Position numbers and translations under genes: made by a program. From assembly GCF_004327355.1 (NCBI RefSeq), contig NZ_QJUM01000012.1, positions 105,255-169,254 of the forward strand: a stretch of 64,000 bases of DNA, in the 5' to 3' direction. The DNA is from Phytopseudomonas dryadis. Its GTDB lineage: Bacteria; Pseudomonadota; Gammaproteobacteria; Pseudomonadales; Pseudomonadaceae. Positions 8,447 to 17,763 of the stretch are shown in pieces. Under the pieces are notes generated by a model, which worked only from the letters and a program-made list of their open reading frames with translations, was not told the DNA's origin and made no database searches. Numbering within the stretch: position 1 is the stretch's first letter; each line of letters starts with the position of its first letter.

Positions 8447-9325
8447 TCAGACACTCCCAATCTGCGCCGGCAGTCCAGGCTGCAGGCGGTCGAGGAACAG
8501 AGAAGCGGCGAGCAGGTCGGCCGCACCACCGGGCGAGGCGCGCAGGCGCAGCATGTCGCGTTCGAGCTCGCCCAGGCGGCGGCGGCCGGCCAGGCTGGCG
8601 CAACCGCCGGCCTCGAGTACCGCACGGGCACCGTCCTGCATGCAGGCCAGACCGGCCAGCCCGGCGCGGTAGAGCACGCAGGTGTCGGCCAGACCGCTCA
8701 TGATCGCCAGCAGGGCGTCCAGCCGCGCGTTCTGCTCGCCGGCACCGGCCTCGCGGCTACGCGCCAGCTGCGGCAAGGCCTGCCGGATGATCGCCGGGAA
8801 GCCCAGTTGCGCCTCCTCGCGGGCGCCGTGCACGCCGTAGCGGCGGCAGACCTGCGCACCATGGCTGGCATGCCCGGCCGGCGCGCCAGGGTCGGGCAGC
8901 AAGGCCAGACGGGCGGCGCGCAGGGCCACCGCTGCCGGCCCGAGAGCCGAGCTGTCCAGGGCGGCGGCGGCCGTGAGCAGGCCCAGGGCCCAGATCGCCC
9001 CACGGTGGGTGTTGACCCCGCCGGTGACCCGCAGCATGTCCGCCTCGCCCTCGCGGCCGAGGCGGCCCAGGGTTTCACGCAGAGGCTGGCTGAGTTCACC
9101 CGCGTCGCGCGCGGCATCGGCCATGGCCCCGAACATTGGCCACAGCGACAGCGCCGACGCCTGCATCAGCCCCAGGTGCAGGTCGCTGTGGGCGCCGCTG
9201 CCGCGGCGGTCGACCAGGCCCGGCTTGGGCGACAGCTCGGCCTCGTCGATCAGCGCTTGCACCGCCAGGTCCGCCAGCCAGTCGCCGAGCGACAGCTGCG
9301 CTGGTACCGTCGTGAGTGCGTTCAT
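8447..9325 (-). CDS. mdcB: Triphosphoribosyl-dephospho-CoA synthase MdcB
   Basis: The 292-residue protein is of the CitG/MdcB family, which makes the precursor 2'-(5''-triphosphoribosyl)-3'-dephospho-CoA from ATP and dephospho-CoA. The family blocks '[20 protein letters not shown]' near residue 35 and '[17 protein letters not shown]' near residue 100 are intact. Its ATG overlaps the mdcA stop by one base (TGATG). MdcG then transfers the group made here to MdcC. Confidence 0.93.
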   Translation of the reverse strand: MNALTTVPAQLSLGDWLADLAVQALIDEAELSPKPGLVDRRGSGAHSDLHLGLMQASALSLWPMFGAMADAARDAGELSQPLRETLGRLGREGEADMLRVTGGVNTHRGAIWALGLLTAAAALDSSALGPAAVALRAARLALLPDPGAPAGHASHGAQVCRRYGVHGAREEAQLGFPAIIRQALPQLARSREAGAGEQNARLDALLAIMSGLADTCVLYRAGLAGLACMQDGARAVLEAGGCASLAGRRRLGELERDMLRLRASPGGAADLLAASLFLDRLQPGLPAQIGSV

Positions 9326-10992
9326 CACCAGCTCCTGAACTTGGCCGGCGGCTGGTACAGGCCGCCGGACCACTCGACCAGTTCGGCGATGCTCTTGGCC
9401 GCGAGCAGTTCGCGGCGGGCATCGCTGCGCCGGATGCCGAGGTCTTCCGGCAGGGCGATCAGGCCTTCGCGGCGCATGCGCCCGGTGTCTTTCGGGTCAT
9501 GGCGCAGGCCGATGGCGGTGATGCCGGCCACGGCGGCGATCATCGCCTGGCGCTCTTGCAGCGAACGCGCCTTGTACAGGTAGGCGATGCCCTCTTCGGT
9601 GAGCAGATGGGTGACGTCGTCGCCATAGATCATGATCGGCGCCAGCGGCATGCCGGTCTTCTTCGCCATGTCCACGGCATCGAGGCGCTCGACGAAGGTG
9701 GGCTTGCCGCCTTCCTGAAAGGTCTCGACCATCTGCACCACCAGCTTCTTGCCGCGCTCGAGCAGGGTCACCGGGCCGTTGCCGTCCGGGGTGCACATGT
9801 CCAGCCAGGCCGGCGTGCCGTGACGCCGCCCGCGCGGGTCATGGCCCATGTTCGGCGCCCCGCCGAAGCCGGCCAGGCGGCCGCGGGTAACGGTGGAAGA
9901 ATGGCCATCGCCGTCCACCTGCAGGGTGGCGCCGATGAACAGATCCACCGCGTACTGTCCAGCCAGTTGGCACATCATGCGGTTGGAGCGCATCGAGCCG
10001 TCGCGGCCGGTGAAGAACACATCCGGACGCTGGGCGATATAGCCCTCCATGCCCAGCTCGGTACCGAAGCAGTGCACGCTCTCGACCCAGCCGGTCTCGA
10101 TGGCCGGGATCAGCGTCGGGTGCGGGTTGAGCGTCCAGTTGCGGCAGATCTTGCCCTTCAGCCCGAGGGACTCGCCGTAGGTGGGCAGGATCAGTTCGAT
10201 GGCCGCGGTGTTGAAGCCAATGCCATGGTTGAGCGACTGCACCTTGTGCTTCTCGTAGATGCCGCGGATCGCCATCATCGCCATCAGCACGTGCACCGGC
10301 TTGATATGGCGTGGATCGCGGGTGAACAGCGGCTCGATGTAGAACGGCTTGTCCGCCACCACCACGAAATCGACCCAGGAGGCGGGAATGTCCACCCGCG
10401 GCAGCTCGTCGACGATCTCGTTGACCTGGAAGATGACGATGCCATCGCTGAACGCGGTGGGCTCGACCAGCGCCGGCGTATCCTCGGTGCTCGGCCCGGT
10501 GTAGACATTGCCGTGACGATCGGCCTGGAAGCCGGCCACCAGCGCCACGTTGGGGATCAGGTCGACCAGCAGGCGCGAATACAGCTCGATGTAGGTATGG
10601 ATCGCACCGACTTCCATCTGCCCGTCCTCGAGCAGTTGGCCGATGCGCAGGCTCTGCGGGCCGGCGAAGGAAAAATCGAGCTTGCGCGCGATGCCGCGCT
10701 CGAACAGATCGAGGTGCTCGGCGCGACTGACGCTGGGCATGATCATGTGCAGGTCATGCAGGCGGGCGGGGTCGACCTGGGCCAGGGAGCGCGACAGAAA
10801 GTCCGCCTGCTTCTGGTTGTTGCCTTCGAGCACCACCCGGTCGCCGGGCGCGATCAGCGCTTCGAGGGCCGCGACGATCCTGTCGCTGGGCAGAATCACG
10901 CCATCTGCGAGGCTGCGCACCTGATCGAGGCGCCGCGCCTTTTCAGCACGACGGCGCGACCACTGCGGCGGCGGGGCGATTGTTGCTGTCAT
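9325..10992 (-). CDS. mdcA: Malonate decarboxylase alpha subunit MdcA (acetyl-S-ACP:malonate ACP transferase)
   Basis: The 555-residue product is the CoA-transferase-like subunit that exchanges acetyl for malonate on MdcC, releasing acetate and regenerating malonyl-S-MdcC. Conserved stretches include '[17 protein letters not shown]' near residue 55, '[17 protein letters not shown]'-type sequence near residue 255 and '[22 protein letters not shown]' near residue 390. It is first in the operon. The start at 10992 has a GGAG motif 8 bp upstream; the frame remains open further upstream through the promoter region, which I exclude. A possible sigma-54 promoter lies about 30 bp upstream. Confidence 0.95.
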   Translation of the reverse strand: MTATIAPPPQWSRRRAEKARRLDQVRSLADGVILPSDRIVAALEALIAPGDRVVLEGNNQKQADFLSRSLAQVDPARLHDLHMIMPSVSRAEHLDLFERGIARKLDFSFAGPQSLRIGQLLEDGQMEVGAIHTYIELYSRLLVDLIPNVALVAGFQADRHGNVYTGPSTEDTPALVEPTAFSDGIVIFQVNEIVDELPRVDIPASWVDFVVVADKPFYIEPLFTRDPRHIKPVHVLMAMMAIRGIYEKHKVQSLNHGIGFNTAAIELILPTYGESLGLKGKICRNWTLNPHPTLIPAIETGWVESVHCFGTELGMEGYIAQRPDVFFTGRDGSMRSNRMMCQLAGQYAVDLFIGATLQVDGDGHSSTVTRGRLAGFGGAPNMGHDPRGRRHGTPAWLDMCTPDGNGPVTLLERGKKLVVQMVETFQEGGKPTFVERLDAVDMAKKTGMPLAPIMIYGDDVTHLLTEEGIAYLYKARSLQERQAMIAAVAGITAIGLRHDPKDTGRMRREGLIALPEDLGIRRSDARRELLAAKSIAELVEWSGGLYQPPAKFRSW

Positions 10993-11020
10993 TGAAGACT
11001 CCACGGGTTCCGCTGGGTGA

Positions 11021-11037
11021 TTGCACAGTAGAAGCCG
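11021..11037 (-). promoter_or_regulatory. Candidate sigma-54 (-24/-12) promoter of mdcA
   Basis: On the minus strand CGGCTTCTACTGTGCA has GG and GC spaced by the required 10 bases. It matches the consensus at GGC and TGCA but not in the remaining -24 bases. Transcription would start about 20 bp before the mdcA ATG. A sigma-54 activator gene is divergent. The match is moderate. Confidence 0.4.
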
Positions 11038-11070
11038 GAGCCGGCAGTCATCAATCACGCTCGGCGTCAT

Positions 11071-11119
11071 ATCGTTACGATCAGGTTAACGATGCAGCCA
11101 CCCAGCCCGACGGTTAACG
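11071..11119. promoter_or_regulatory. Candidate operator between mdcA and the TyrR-like regulator
   Basis: A perfect 7-bp dyad, ATCGTTA-N9-TAACGAT, occupies 11071-11093, and GTTAACG occurs at 11085-11091 and again at 11113-11119. The shared TAACG core resembles the half-site I recall for the TyrR-like regulator GcsR. It sits upstream of the possible sigma-54 promoter, as an enhancer site should. Confidence 0.45.
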
Positions 11120-11173
11120 CCACCGCGCAGACCGGGCATACTGCGCCACCGTCACCCAGCAGCCCGGTTTCCC

Positions 11174-12706
<1,533 letters not shown>

Positions 12707-12865
12707 GTTTCAGCGATCTCATCATTCGTCGGCGCACGGCGAGGCCCGCAGCGTCCGAAGGCTATCGCCGTTCAGCCCGCTTCCCCGGGCGCATGGACCG
12801 GGAGAGAGGGCTGAAAGGGCGCTGGATCAGCGAGCAGGAAGCGCTATCCCCCTGCCCTTCAAGCG

Positions 12866-13234
12866 CTACTCGCCGCCGGCACCAGCTCCGCCATCCCCCG
12901 CACCGTCAGCGCCGTCGGCACCACCCGTACCGCCACTACCTGCGCCACCGCCGGTGTTGGGGCCTGTGCCGGGCATGGTTTCACTGCCGGTTCCCGTACC
13001 TGTACCGCTTCCCATACCCGGCCCGGTGCTGCTGCCATCGGTGCCCGGCGTCAGGGTGCCGTCGTCCATGTCATTGCCCATGCCATCGTCATCCGAAGGC
13101 ACGCTCGGCGGCGGTGGCGAGATCGGATTGGTCGGCCCGGTCGGGGCAGGCGCGCCGGAATCGGCCATGGCGGGCAGACCCGCCCCGGCCAGCAGGCCAC
13201 TGAGCAGCAGTACGGAAAGCTTCATGTTATTCAT
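12866..13234 (-). CDS. Secreted or periplasmic low-complexity Gly/Pro/Thr/Asp-rich protein
   Basis: The 122-residue frame begins with a clear Sec signal peptide (Lys at residue 5, hydrophobic LSVLLLSGLLAGAGL, AMA-D cleavage near residue 25). The rest is low complexity: Pro-rich, then Asp-rich, then Gly/Thr/Ser repeats, and a Gly-Ala-Asp tail. It has one Lys after the start and no cysteine after cleavage. I do not recognise a family with assigned function. The start could also be the ATG 9 bp downstream. Because GC-rich DNA can make low-complexity frames by chance, the signal peptide is the main argument that the gene is real. Confidence 0.6.
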   Translation of the reverse strand: MNNMKLSVLLLSGLLAGAGLPAMADSGAPAPTGPTNPISPPPPSVPSDDDGMGNDMDDGTLTPGTDGSSTGPGMGSGTGTGTGSETMPGTGPNTGGGAGSGGTGGADGADGAGDGGAGAGGE

Positions 13235-13370
13235 TGTTGTCACCTTCGTGTCAGTACGTCCGATGGCTGCACGTCCCTGGCGATCCAGGCATGACGAGCA
13301 GGCTCTTACAGACGACCGGCACGCCGCTTGCGGGGTTCGCCTCCGTGGATGGACGGTCGCCGCGCCGCCA

Positions 13371-13823
13371 TCAGGCTGTCAGCGCTACGATGAATTCGGC
13401 CACCCAGGGCTCGGCGTCCTGCTCGGGGGTGACACTCTCGCTGGCATCCAGGCGCAGCATCGGCAGCACCTCGCGAATGCCCAGTTCGGCGTACAGTTCC
13501 CGCACCTGTTCGCCACCCGCGCAATAGGTATCGCCGTAGCTGGAATCGCCCAGGGCGATCACCGCCCCCGGCAAACCGCTCCAGGCCGGCAGATGATCGC
13601 GAATGGCGTAGTACAGGGGCTGCAGGTTGTCCGGCAACTCGCCCATGCCGGTGGTCGAGGTCACCGTCAGGAAGGCCTGGGGAGCGAATGCCTGCAGATC
13701 CGCCAGGCTGGCGCGCGGGTCGTGCCGGGCGTCGCAACCGGCCTCCTGCAACAGCCGCGTGGCGTGCCGGGCAACCTCTTCGGCGGTGCCGTAAACCGAA
13801 CCGGAAAGAACAGCGATCTTCAT
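13371..13823 (-). CDS. Flavodoxin-like protein (MioC type)
   Basis: The 150-residue product is a short-chain flavodoxin. It has the FMN phosphate loop 'SGSVYGTAEEVA' at residues 7-18, 'TSTTGMGELPDNLQPLYYAI' around residue 57 and 'VIALGDSSYGDTYCAGGEQ' around residue 90, where the isoalloxazine ring is bound. MioC-type flavodoxins deliver electrons to partners such as biotin synthase or sulfite reductase-like enzymes. It stands alone on the minus strand, close to the pterin and light genes as in other Pseudomonas genomes. Confidence 0.9.
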   Translation of the reverse strand: MKIAVLSGSVYGTAEEVARHATRLLQEAGCDARHDPRASLADLQAFAPQAFLTVTSTTGMGELPDNLQPLYYAIRDHLPAWSGLPGAVIALGDSSYGDTYCAGGEQVRELYAELGIREVLPMLRLDASESVTPEQDAEPWVAEFIVALTA

Positions 13824-13960
13824 GAAAACTCCACTTGCAGATGAAAGATTCCGGGAGACGTTTTTAACGGCGTGCAGCGGCGGCCAGCAGGCTGGCTACC
13901 CGGTAGGCAGACCGGAGCAAACACCATCGCTGCTGAACCATAAAAACGCCGGCCAGTATG

Positions 13961-14175
13961 CCTAATGCCAGCCAGTTAAGCGCTTGGCCCACAAAGAGAC
14001 GCTTTGCCCTGGCCCTGTGGGAGCCGCGACCCCGCGGCGATTGCTGGTCGCACCACCGGTCTGCGGGATGGCCGCCATCGCATCGCGCCGAGGTCGACGC
14101 TCCTACATGGGCAGCGGTCTGCCGCTCCTCTGCAGGCGCCCCTGCTTCTGAAAAAACCTTGTCTGATCGGCATTA
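13961..14175 (-). repeat. REP-containing ~210-bp element, copy B
   Basis: This is the reverse-oriented relative of 3741-3950 and 36028-36240, with the same two REP palindromes and the ends AATGCCGATCAG and CTGGCTGGCATTAGG (reading the minus strand). It abuts the 267-bp inverted-repeat element at 14174. Confidence 0.85.
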
Positions 14176-14440
14176 GGGTCTGTTGACGTTTCAGCACGAC
14201 CGCGCCGGAGCCCGTTTTGCCGCGAGGCAAGGCACGAGCCGCGAAGTTTAGTGGGCTAAATGAGCCGGCGAGAAACGCCGCATCGCGGCAAAACGGGCCC
14301 GGCCCTACGGGGTGCGCGGGAAATCTCGCCATGCGTCGTTGGAGGACTTGGCAAGGGAACGCCATTCCCGGCGTCCTCCGCCTAGCCTGGCGAGATTTCA
14401 CGCGGCAACGCGGCTTGCGCTGAAACGTCAACAGACCCTA
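14174..14440. mobile_element. 267-bp MITE-like element with perfect 22-bp terminal inverted repeats
   Basis: The ends TAGGGTCTGTTGACGTTTCA.. (14174-14195) and its exact complement (14419-14440) form a 22-bp perfect inverted repeat. Inside are a 16-bp perfect hairpin stem (GCCCGTTTTGCCGCGA at 14210-14225 with 14283-14298) and a second nested hairpin (AAATCTCGCCA at 14321-14331 with 14388-14398; GGAGGAC at 14341-14347 with 14373-14379). There is no transposase; short ORFs within it are not convincing. Reduced relatives are at 16931-16954 and 48584-48632. It lies 72 bp before the LOV gene and dominates the 689-bp gap there. Confidence 0.8.
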
Positions 14441-14512
14441 GGTCAGTATGCCGCAAGTGGACAGCCTGACCGGATGTTCTAGAATGCGCCATCCGGATCG
14501 GGAATATCCCTC

Positions 14513-14971
14513 ATGATCAATGCCAAACTACTGCAACTGGCGATTAACGCCTCGAACGACGGCATCGTGATCGCCGAGCAGGAGGGCGAGGACAACATCC
14601 TCATCTATGCCAACCCGGCGTTCGAGCAGCTCACCGGCTACAGCAGCGACGAAATCCTCTACCAGGACTGCCGCTTTCTCCAGGCCGGTGATCGCGATCA
14701 GCCAGCGATCGCGGCCATTCGCCAGGCGGTGCGCAGCCAGCAGCCCTGCCGCCAGGTGCTGCGCAACTACCGCAAGGACGGCAGTGCCTTCTGGAACGAG
14801 CTGTCCATCACCCCGGTGTTCAACGAAGGCGATCAGCTCACCTATTTCATCGGCATCCAGAAGAACGTCACCGAGTACGTCAACGCCCAGGAGCGGGTGA
14901 AAAAGCTCGAAGCCGAGGTGCTCGCACTGCGGCAGGAGCTGGATCGGCTGAACGGTCGCACCACGCGGTAA
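14513..14971 (+). CDS. Short LOV-domain blue-light photoreceptor (PpSB1-LOV homologue)
   Basis: The 152-residue protein is a LOV domain with short N- and C-terminal helices and no output domain. It closely resembles PpSB1-LOV of P. putida. The photoactive cysteine is C53 in 'YQDCRFLQAGDRDQ', which forms the flavin adduct in blue light; FMN contacts follow in 'NYRKDGSAFWNEL' near residue 83, and 'FIGIQKNVTE' closes the core. The C-terminal 30 residues form a coiled-coil-like helix that should mediate dimers. R61 is kept, but position 66, Arg in PpSB1, is Ile here. The PilZ-like gene follows 56 bp downstream, and a LitR-type regulator lies beyond it. Confidence 0.93.
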   Translation: MINAKLLQLAINASNDGIVIAEQEGEDNILIYANPAFEQLTGYSSDEILYQDCRFLQAGDRDQPAIAAIRQAVRSQQPCRQVLRNYRKDGSAFWNELSITPVFNEGDQLTYFIGIQKNVTEYVNAQERVKKLEAEVLALRQELDRLNGRTTR

Positions 14972-14985
14972 CGAAACACGCAAAA

Positions 14986-15006
14986 GGTTGTCACAACTAG
15001 ACAACC
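14986..15006. promoter_or_regulatory. Inverted repeat between LOV and PilZ-like genes
   Basis: GGTTGTC, a 7-base spacer ACAACTA, and GACAACC form a perfect dyad 22 bp before the PilZ-like start codon. The spacer has no T run after it, so an operator is more likely than a terminator. No regulator can be assigned. Confidence 0.35.
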
Positions 15007-15027
15007 ATCCTTGCGCAGAATGCCGCC

Positions 15028-15633
15028 ATGCGGGAATCGCCTCTCCTTACGCCACTCGAACTGGAGTTCATCCAGCACCTCAATGACGCGCCGTCATCCA
15101 GGCCGGAGCCGGACAGCGGCCTGCAGGTGGATGCCGCCACGCAGACCACCGCCCTGCTCGCCAACTGCGCCGCCAAGGAACAACTGACCATCGAGGCGCA
15201 CTTCGCCAATCAACGGCTGTCCTTCACCCCCCACCTGGTCAAGGACGAGCAGGACACACCGCACCTGGAACTCGGCGTACCGCAGATTTTCGAAGAAGGT
15301 TCGCTCAACCGCGCCTGGCGTCTGTCGCTGGAAAAGCCGCTGGCGCTGCTCGACCGCAACGGCGAGCCGAGCCACCTGCGCGTGCACGAGGTCTCGATGA
15401 GCGGACTGCTGCTCGAACAGACCGCCGACACTCAGCCCCCCGAGCGATTCAGCCTGGATCTGCCCCTGCACGGGCAACCGCCGATCACCCTGCAGGGCAG
15501 CCTGATCCGCACCACGGACGAGGGGCTGCTGGCCTACGAGATCAACACCCTGGACGAAGACAGCAGTACGCGCCTGCAGAAGTACCTCTACCAGCAGCAC
15601 CGCCAGCTGTATCCCCAGGCGCATCGCGCCTGA
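15028..15633 (+). CDS. PilZ-like domain protein with degenerate c-di-GMP motif
   Basis: The 201-residue cytoplasmic protein has a beta-rich C-terminal half that looks like a PilZ domain: 'LRVHEVSMSGLLLEQ' near residue 125 stands where the D/N-x-S-x-x-G motif is expected, but with Glu as first residue, and no clear RxxxR precedes it. The N-terminal half is of unknown function. c-di-GMP binding is therefore uncertain. Its place between the LOV and LitR genes, convergent with the latter, suggests a role in the light response, but only by position. Confidence 0.65.
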   Translation: MRESPLLTPLELEFIQHLNDAPSSRPEPDSGLQVDAATQTTALLANCAAKEQLTIEAHFANQRLSFTPHLVKDEQDTPHLELGVPQIFEEGSLNRAWRLSLEKPLALLDRNGEPSHLRVHEVSMSGLLLEQTADTQPPERFSLDLPLHGQPPITLQGSLIRTTDEGLLAYEINTLDEDSSTRLQKYLYQQHRQLYPQAHRA

Positions 15634-15652
15634 GCCATGTCCTGCGGGCGCG

Positions 15653-16606
15653 TCAGGTATCCAGGTGGCCGGCGAGGAACTGGCGCAGACGGCGCTGCAT
15701 CAGGCGCCCTTCGCTGCCCAGGCAGGCGATGGGCGACCCCCTGAGGCTCTCCTGCAGCAGATCGGCGCCCTCACCCGCCATCACCAGCGGACACTCGAGC
15801 GTCAGCGCCAGGCGCTCCAGCGCCTTCGGCGTGTCGTCGTTCGGCGCCTGGTTGGAGAACACCACCACGGCCAGAGGCCGCATCTTCGCGCAGACCAGCG
15901 GTAACTCCTCCAGCGACTGACCGATGCCGAGGACATGGATGACCACCTCGCCCGGGTTCAACAGCAGGCCGCTGACCAGCAGCTCCAGTTCCCGGCAACG
16001 TCCCGGCAGCGCCACCAATAGCAGCCGGCCGCCCGGCTGGTCGCGCAGGTTGTGCAGCCGCTGCAGCACGCGGCCGCGCAGAAAGGTGTCGAAGAACAGC
16101 CACTCGCTGCTGCGCCCCCGCTGATCCTGGCGCAGCAACAGGGTCTGCCAGAGCGGCATGAGGATATCCTGGAACGCCACCGACAACGGATAGCTGGAAA
16201 ACACCTGCCCGTACACGCGATCCAGTTCGGCCTCGTCGAAGGCCTGGATCGCCTCGTGCACACGGCTCTGCCACTGCGCCCACTCGACGGAGGTGGCCGC
16301 CTCGTAGACCGGCGCGCTGGTCACCTGGGCCATGCTGCTCCTGGCCAGGATCTTGCCGACCTTGCTCACCGGGACGCCACGCTCGATCCAGGCCAGAACA
16401 CTGCGCACCGTTTCCACGTCGACCTGGGAATACAGGCGATGGCCACTGTCGGTACGGATCGGCTGAATCAACCCGTAACGTCGCTCCCAGGCCCGCAACG
16501 TCACCGGATTGACCCCCGTCAGCCGCGCCACCTCACGAATGGGAAACAGCTCCTGCTGTTTGAGGACACTCGAAACGAACGCCTGGGTATCAACGAGATC
16601 GGACAT
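15653..16606 (-). CDS. MerR-family regulator, LitR/CarH type without B12 residues (class II)
   Basis: The 317-residue protein has an N-terminal MerR winged helix ('FPIREVARLTGVNPVTLRAWERRYGL', about residues 21-46) and a CarH-like C-terminal half. The B12-contacting residues of CarH are absent: the ExHxxG histidine motif is replaced by 'PGRCRELELL', and the helix-bundle EH pair reads 'SEW'. In P. putida such class II LitR proteins (PplR) act with LOV photoreceptors to switch on genes including folE. Here LOV and fol genes flank it, which supports the same role. The start at 16606 is the only good one. TTGTAC repeats lie in its promoter. Confidence 0.9.
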   Translation of the reverse strand: MSDLVDTQAFVSSVLKQQELFPIREVARLTGVNPVTLRAWERRYGLIQPIRTDSGHRLYSQVDVETVRSVLAWIERGVPVSKVGKILARSSMAQVTSAPVYEAATSVEWAQWQSRVHEAIQAFDEAELDRVYGQVFSSYPLSVAFQDILMPLWQTLLLRQDQRGRSSEWLFFDTFLRGRVLQRLHNLRDQPGGRLLLVALPGRCRELELLVSGLLLNPGEVVIHVLGIGQSLEELPLVCAKMRPLAVVVFSNQAPNDDTPKALERLALTLECPLVMAGEGADLLQESLRGSPIACLGSEGRLMQRRLRQFLAGHLDT

Positions 16607-16639
16607 GGGGAAATCGCCACGCGGTCAGAAGCCTGCAAG

Positions 16640-16685
16640 TGTACTCCAGCTCCCGTTACCTTTCATTGTACGAACCTTGTACAAG
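16640..16685 (-). promoter_or_regulatory. TGTAC repeats in the litR-like promoter region
   Basis: TGTAC occurs at 16640, 16667 and 16678; the last is inside the perfect palindrome CTTGTACAAG (16676-16685). The last two have an 11-bp pitch, and the middle one overlaps TACAAT, a plausible minus-strand -10 (16665-16670). CarH operators also use 11-bp-spaced repeats. The spacing differs from the 12-base gap I recall for P. putida PplR sites. Confidence 0.5.
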
Positions 16686-16930
16686 CGGCCGTCGGCAGCA
16701 GCCGGCGTCCCGGACGCACCAGGATGTGGCCTTCGCCCCGGTCATCCTGCACCTGGACAGTGCCTGTAGCGGCCGGGCGCAACCCCGCCGCTCGATGGCC
16801 TGGTGGGCATCGGACGAACGGCCCGTCGCCCGAGCCCGGCCGTGCAGCGGCTTACCGCGAACTCGCGGGCCGTATCCAACACGGCGCTGGCTAATTTCCC
16901 GAAAACAGGAATAATCCTTGCTGGTTCAAG

Positions 16931-16954
16931 GGGTCTGTTGTCGGCAACAGACCC
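16931..16954. repeat. Mini hairpin related to the 22-bp TIR element
   Basis: GGGTCTGTTG, loop TCGG, CAACAGACCC. The 10-base arm equals the start of the terminal repeats at 14174-14440 and of 48584-48632. It lies in the 426-bp gap before the ABM-domain gene. Confidence 0.7.
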
Positions 16955-17032
16955 GAGCACGCGACTCATCACCCCGAGTCGCGCGATGCGCACGGCCCTA
17001 CCCTGGCCACGCGCCCTGACTGGAGATACACA

Positions 17033-17605
17033 ATGTCTACCGAACCCGTCACCCTGATGGTGGCGCGCCGTGTTGCCAACGGGCGCTATCATGACTTCAT
17101 GGCCTGGCTGCGCGAAGGCGAGCAACTGGCTACCGACTTCCCCGGCTATCTCGGCTCCGGCGTCCTCGCCCCCCCACCGGGCGATGACGAATTCCAGATG
17201 GTCTTCCGCTTCACCGACGAACAGACCATGAGTACCTGGGAGCATTCGGCCTCCCGCCGTGCCTGGCTCGCCCGTGGCAAGGGCCTGTTCGCCCAGCCCC
17301 ACGAGCACCGGGCCCTGGGCATCGACGCCTGGTTCGGCAGTGGCCACCGGCAACCACCGCGCTGGAAGCAGACCGTTGCCATCTGGCTGGCGTTCTTTCC
17401 CGTGTCGCTGGCCTTCAACCTGCTGTTCGGCAACCTGCTGGCGGACGTCGCCCTGGTGCCGCGCGTGCTGCTCAGCACCCTGGCGCTGACCCCGCTGATG
17501 ACCTACCTGTTCATCCCCCTGGTCACCCGCCTGCTGGCGCCCTGGCTGCAGGGCAACCGCTCCGGCAGCCTGCTGCGCCGCATCAGCCCGTCCACCGGGC
17601 GCTGA
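17033..17605 (+). CDS. ABM-domain membrane protein
   Basis: The 190-residue product begins with an antibiotic-biosynthesis-monooxygenase-type ferredoxin-like domain (about 5-105; 'VTLMVARRVANGRYHDFMAWLREGEQLATDFPGYLGSGVL') and ends with two or three membrane segments (about 118-175). ABM domains bind small molecules or haem-like ligands, and some act as monooxygenases; the substrate here is unknown. The gene lies between the LitR regulator and folM, the same order as in other pseudomonads, and may be light-inducible. The GGAG motif upstream of the ATG supports the start. Confidence 0.85.
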   Translation: MSTEPVTLMVARRVANGRYHDFMAWLREGEQLATDFPGYLGSGVLAPPPGDDEFQMVFRFTDEQTMSTWEHSASRRAWLARGKGLFAQPHEHRALGIDAWFGSGHRQPPRWKQTVAIWLAFFPVSLAFNLLFGNLLADVALVPRVLLSTLALTPLMTYLFIPLVTRLLAPWLQGNRSGSLLRRISPSTGR

Positions 17606-17686
17606 AACGGCAACAGCTCCCAATGCGGCGGCCCGGCGCAAGGCACGGCCGCCCCCTTACCCTGCACACCCCCACCGTCTGCAGGG

Positions 17687-17713
17687 TTGTACAGCTTCGG
17701 TGCCTGCTATAAC
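17687..17713 (+). promoter_or_regulatory. Probable folM-folE-folX promoter with TTGTACA element
   Basis: TTGTACA (17687-17693) and TATAAC (17708-17713) are 15 bases apart and lie about 50 bp before folM. TGTACA is also the motif in front of the LitR-like gene and the half-site reported for light-inducible P. putida promoters. Confidence 0.5.
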
Positions 17714-17763
17714 TTTGCAGGGCCCGGGGCCACCGGGCGCCCTCCCTCTCCATCCGCGGCCCA

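Noticed and set aside
14217..14423. 68-codon frame inside the 267-bp element as a transposase remnant
   Set aside because: It has no transposase motif and the sequence is explained by the element's inverted repeats.
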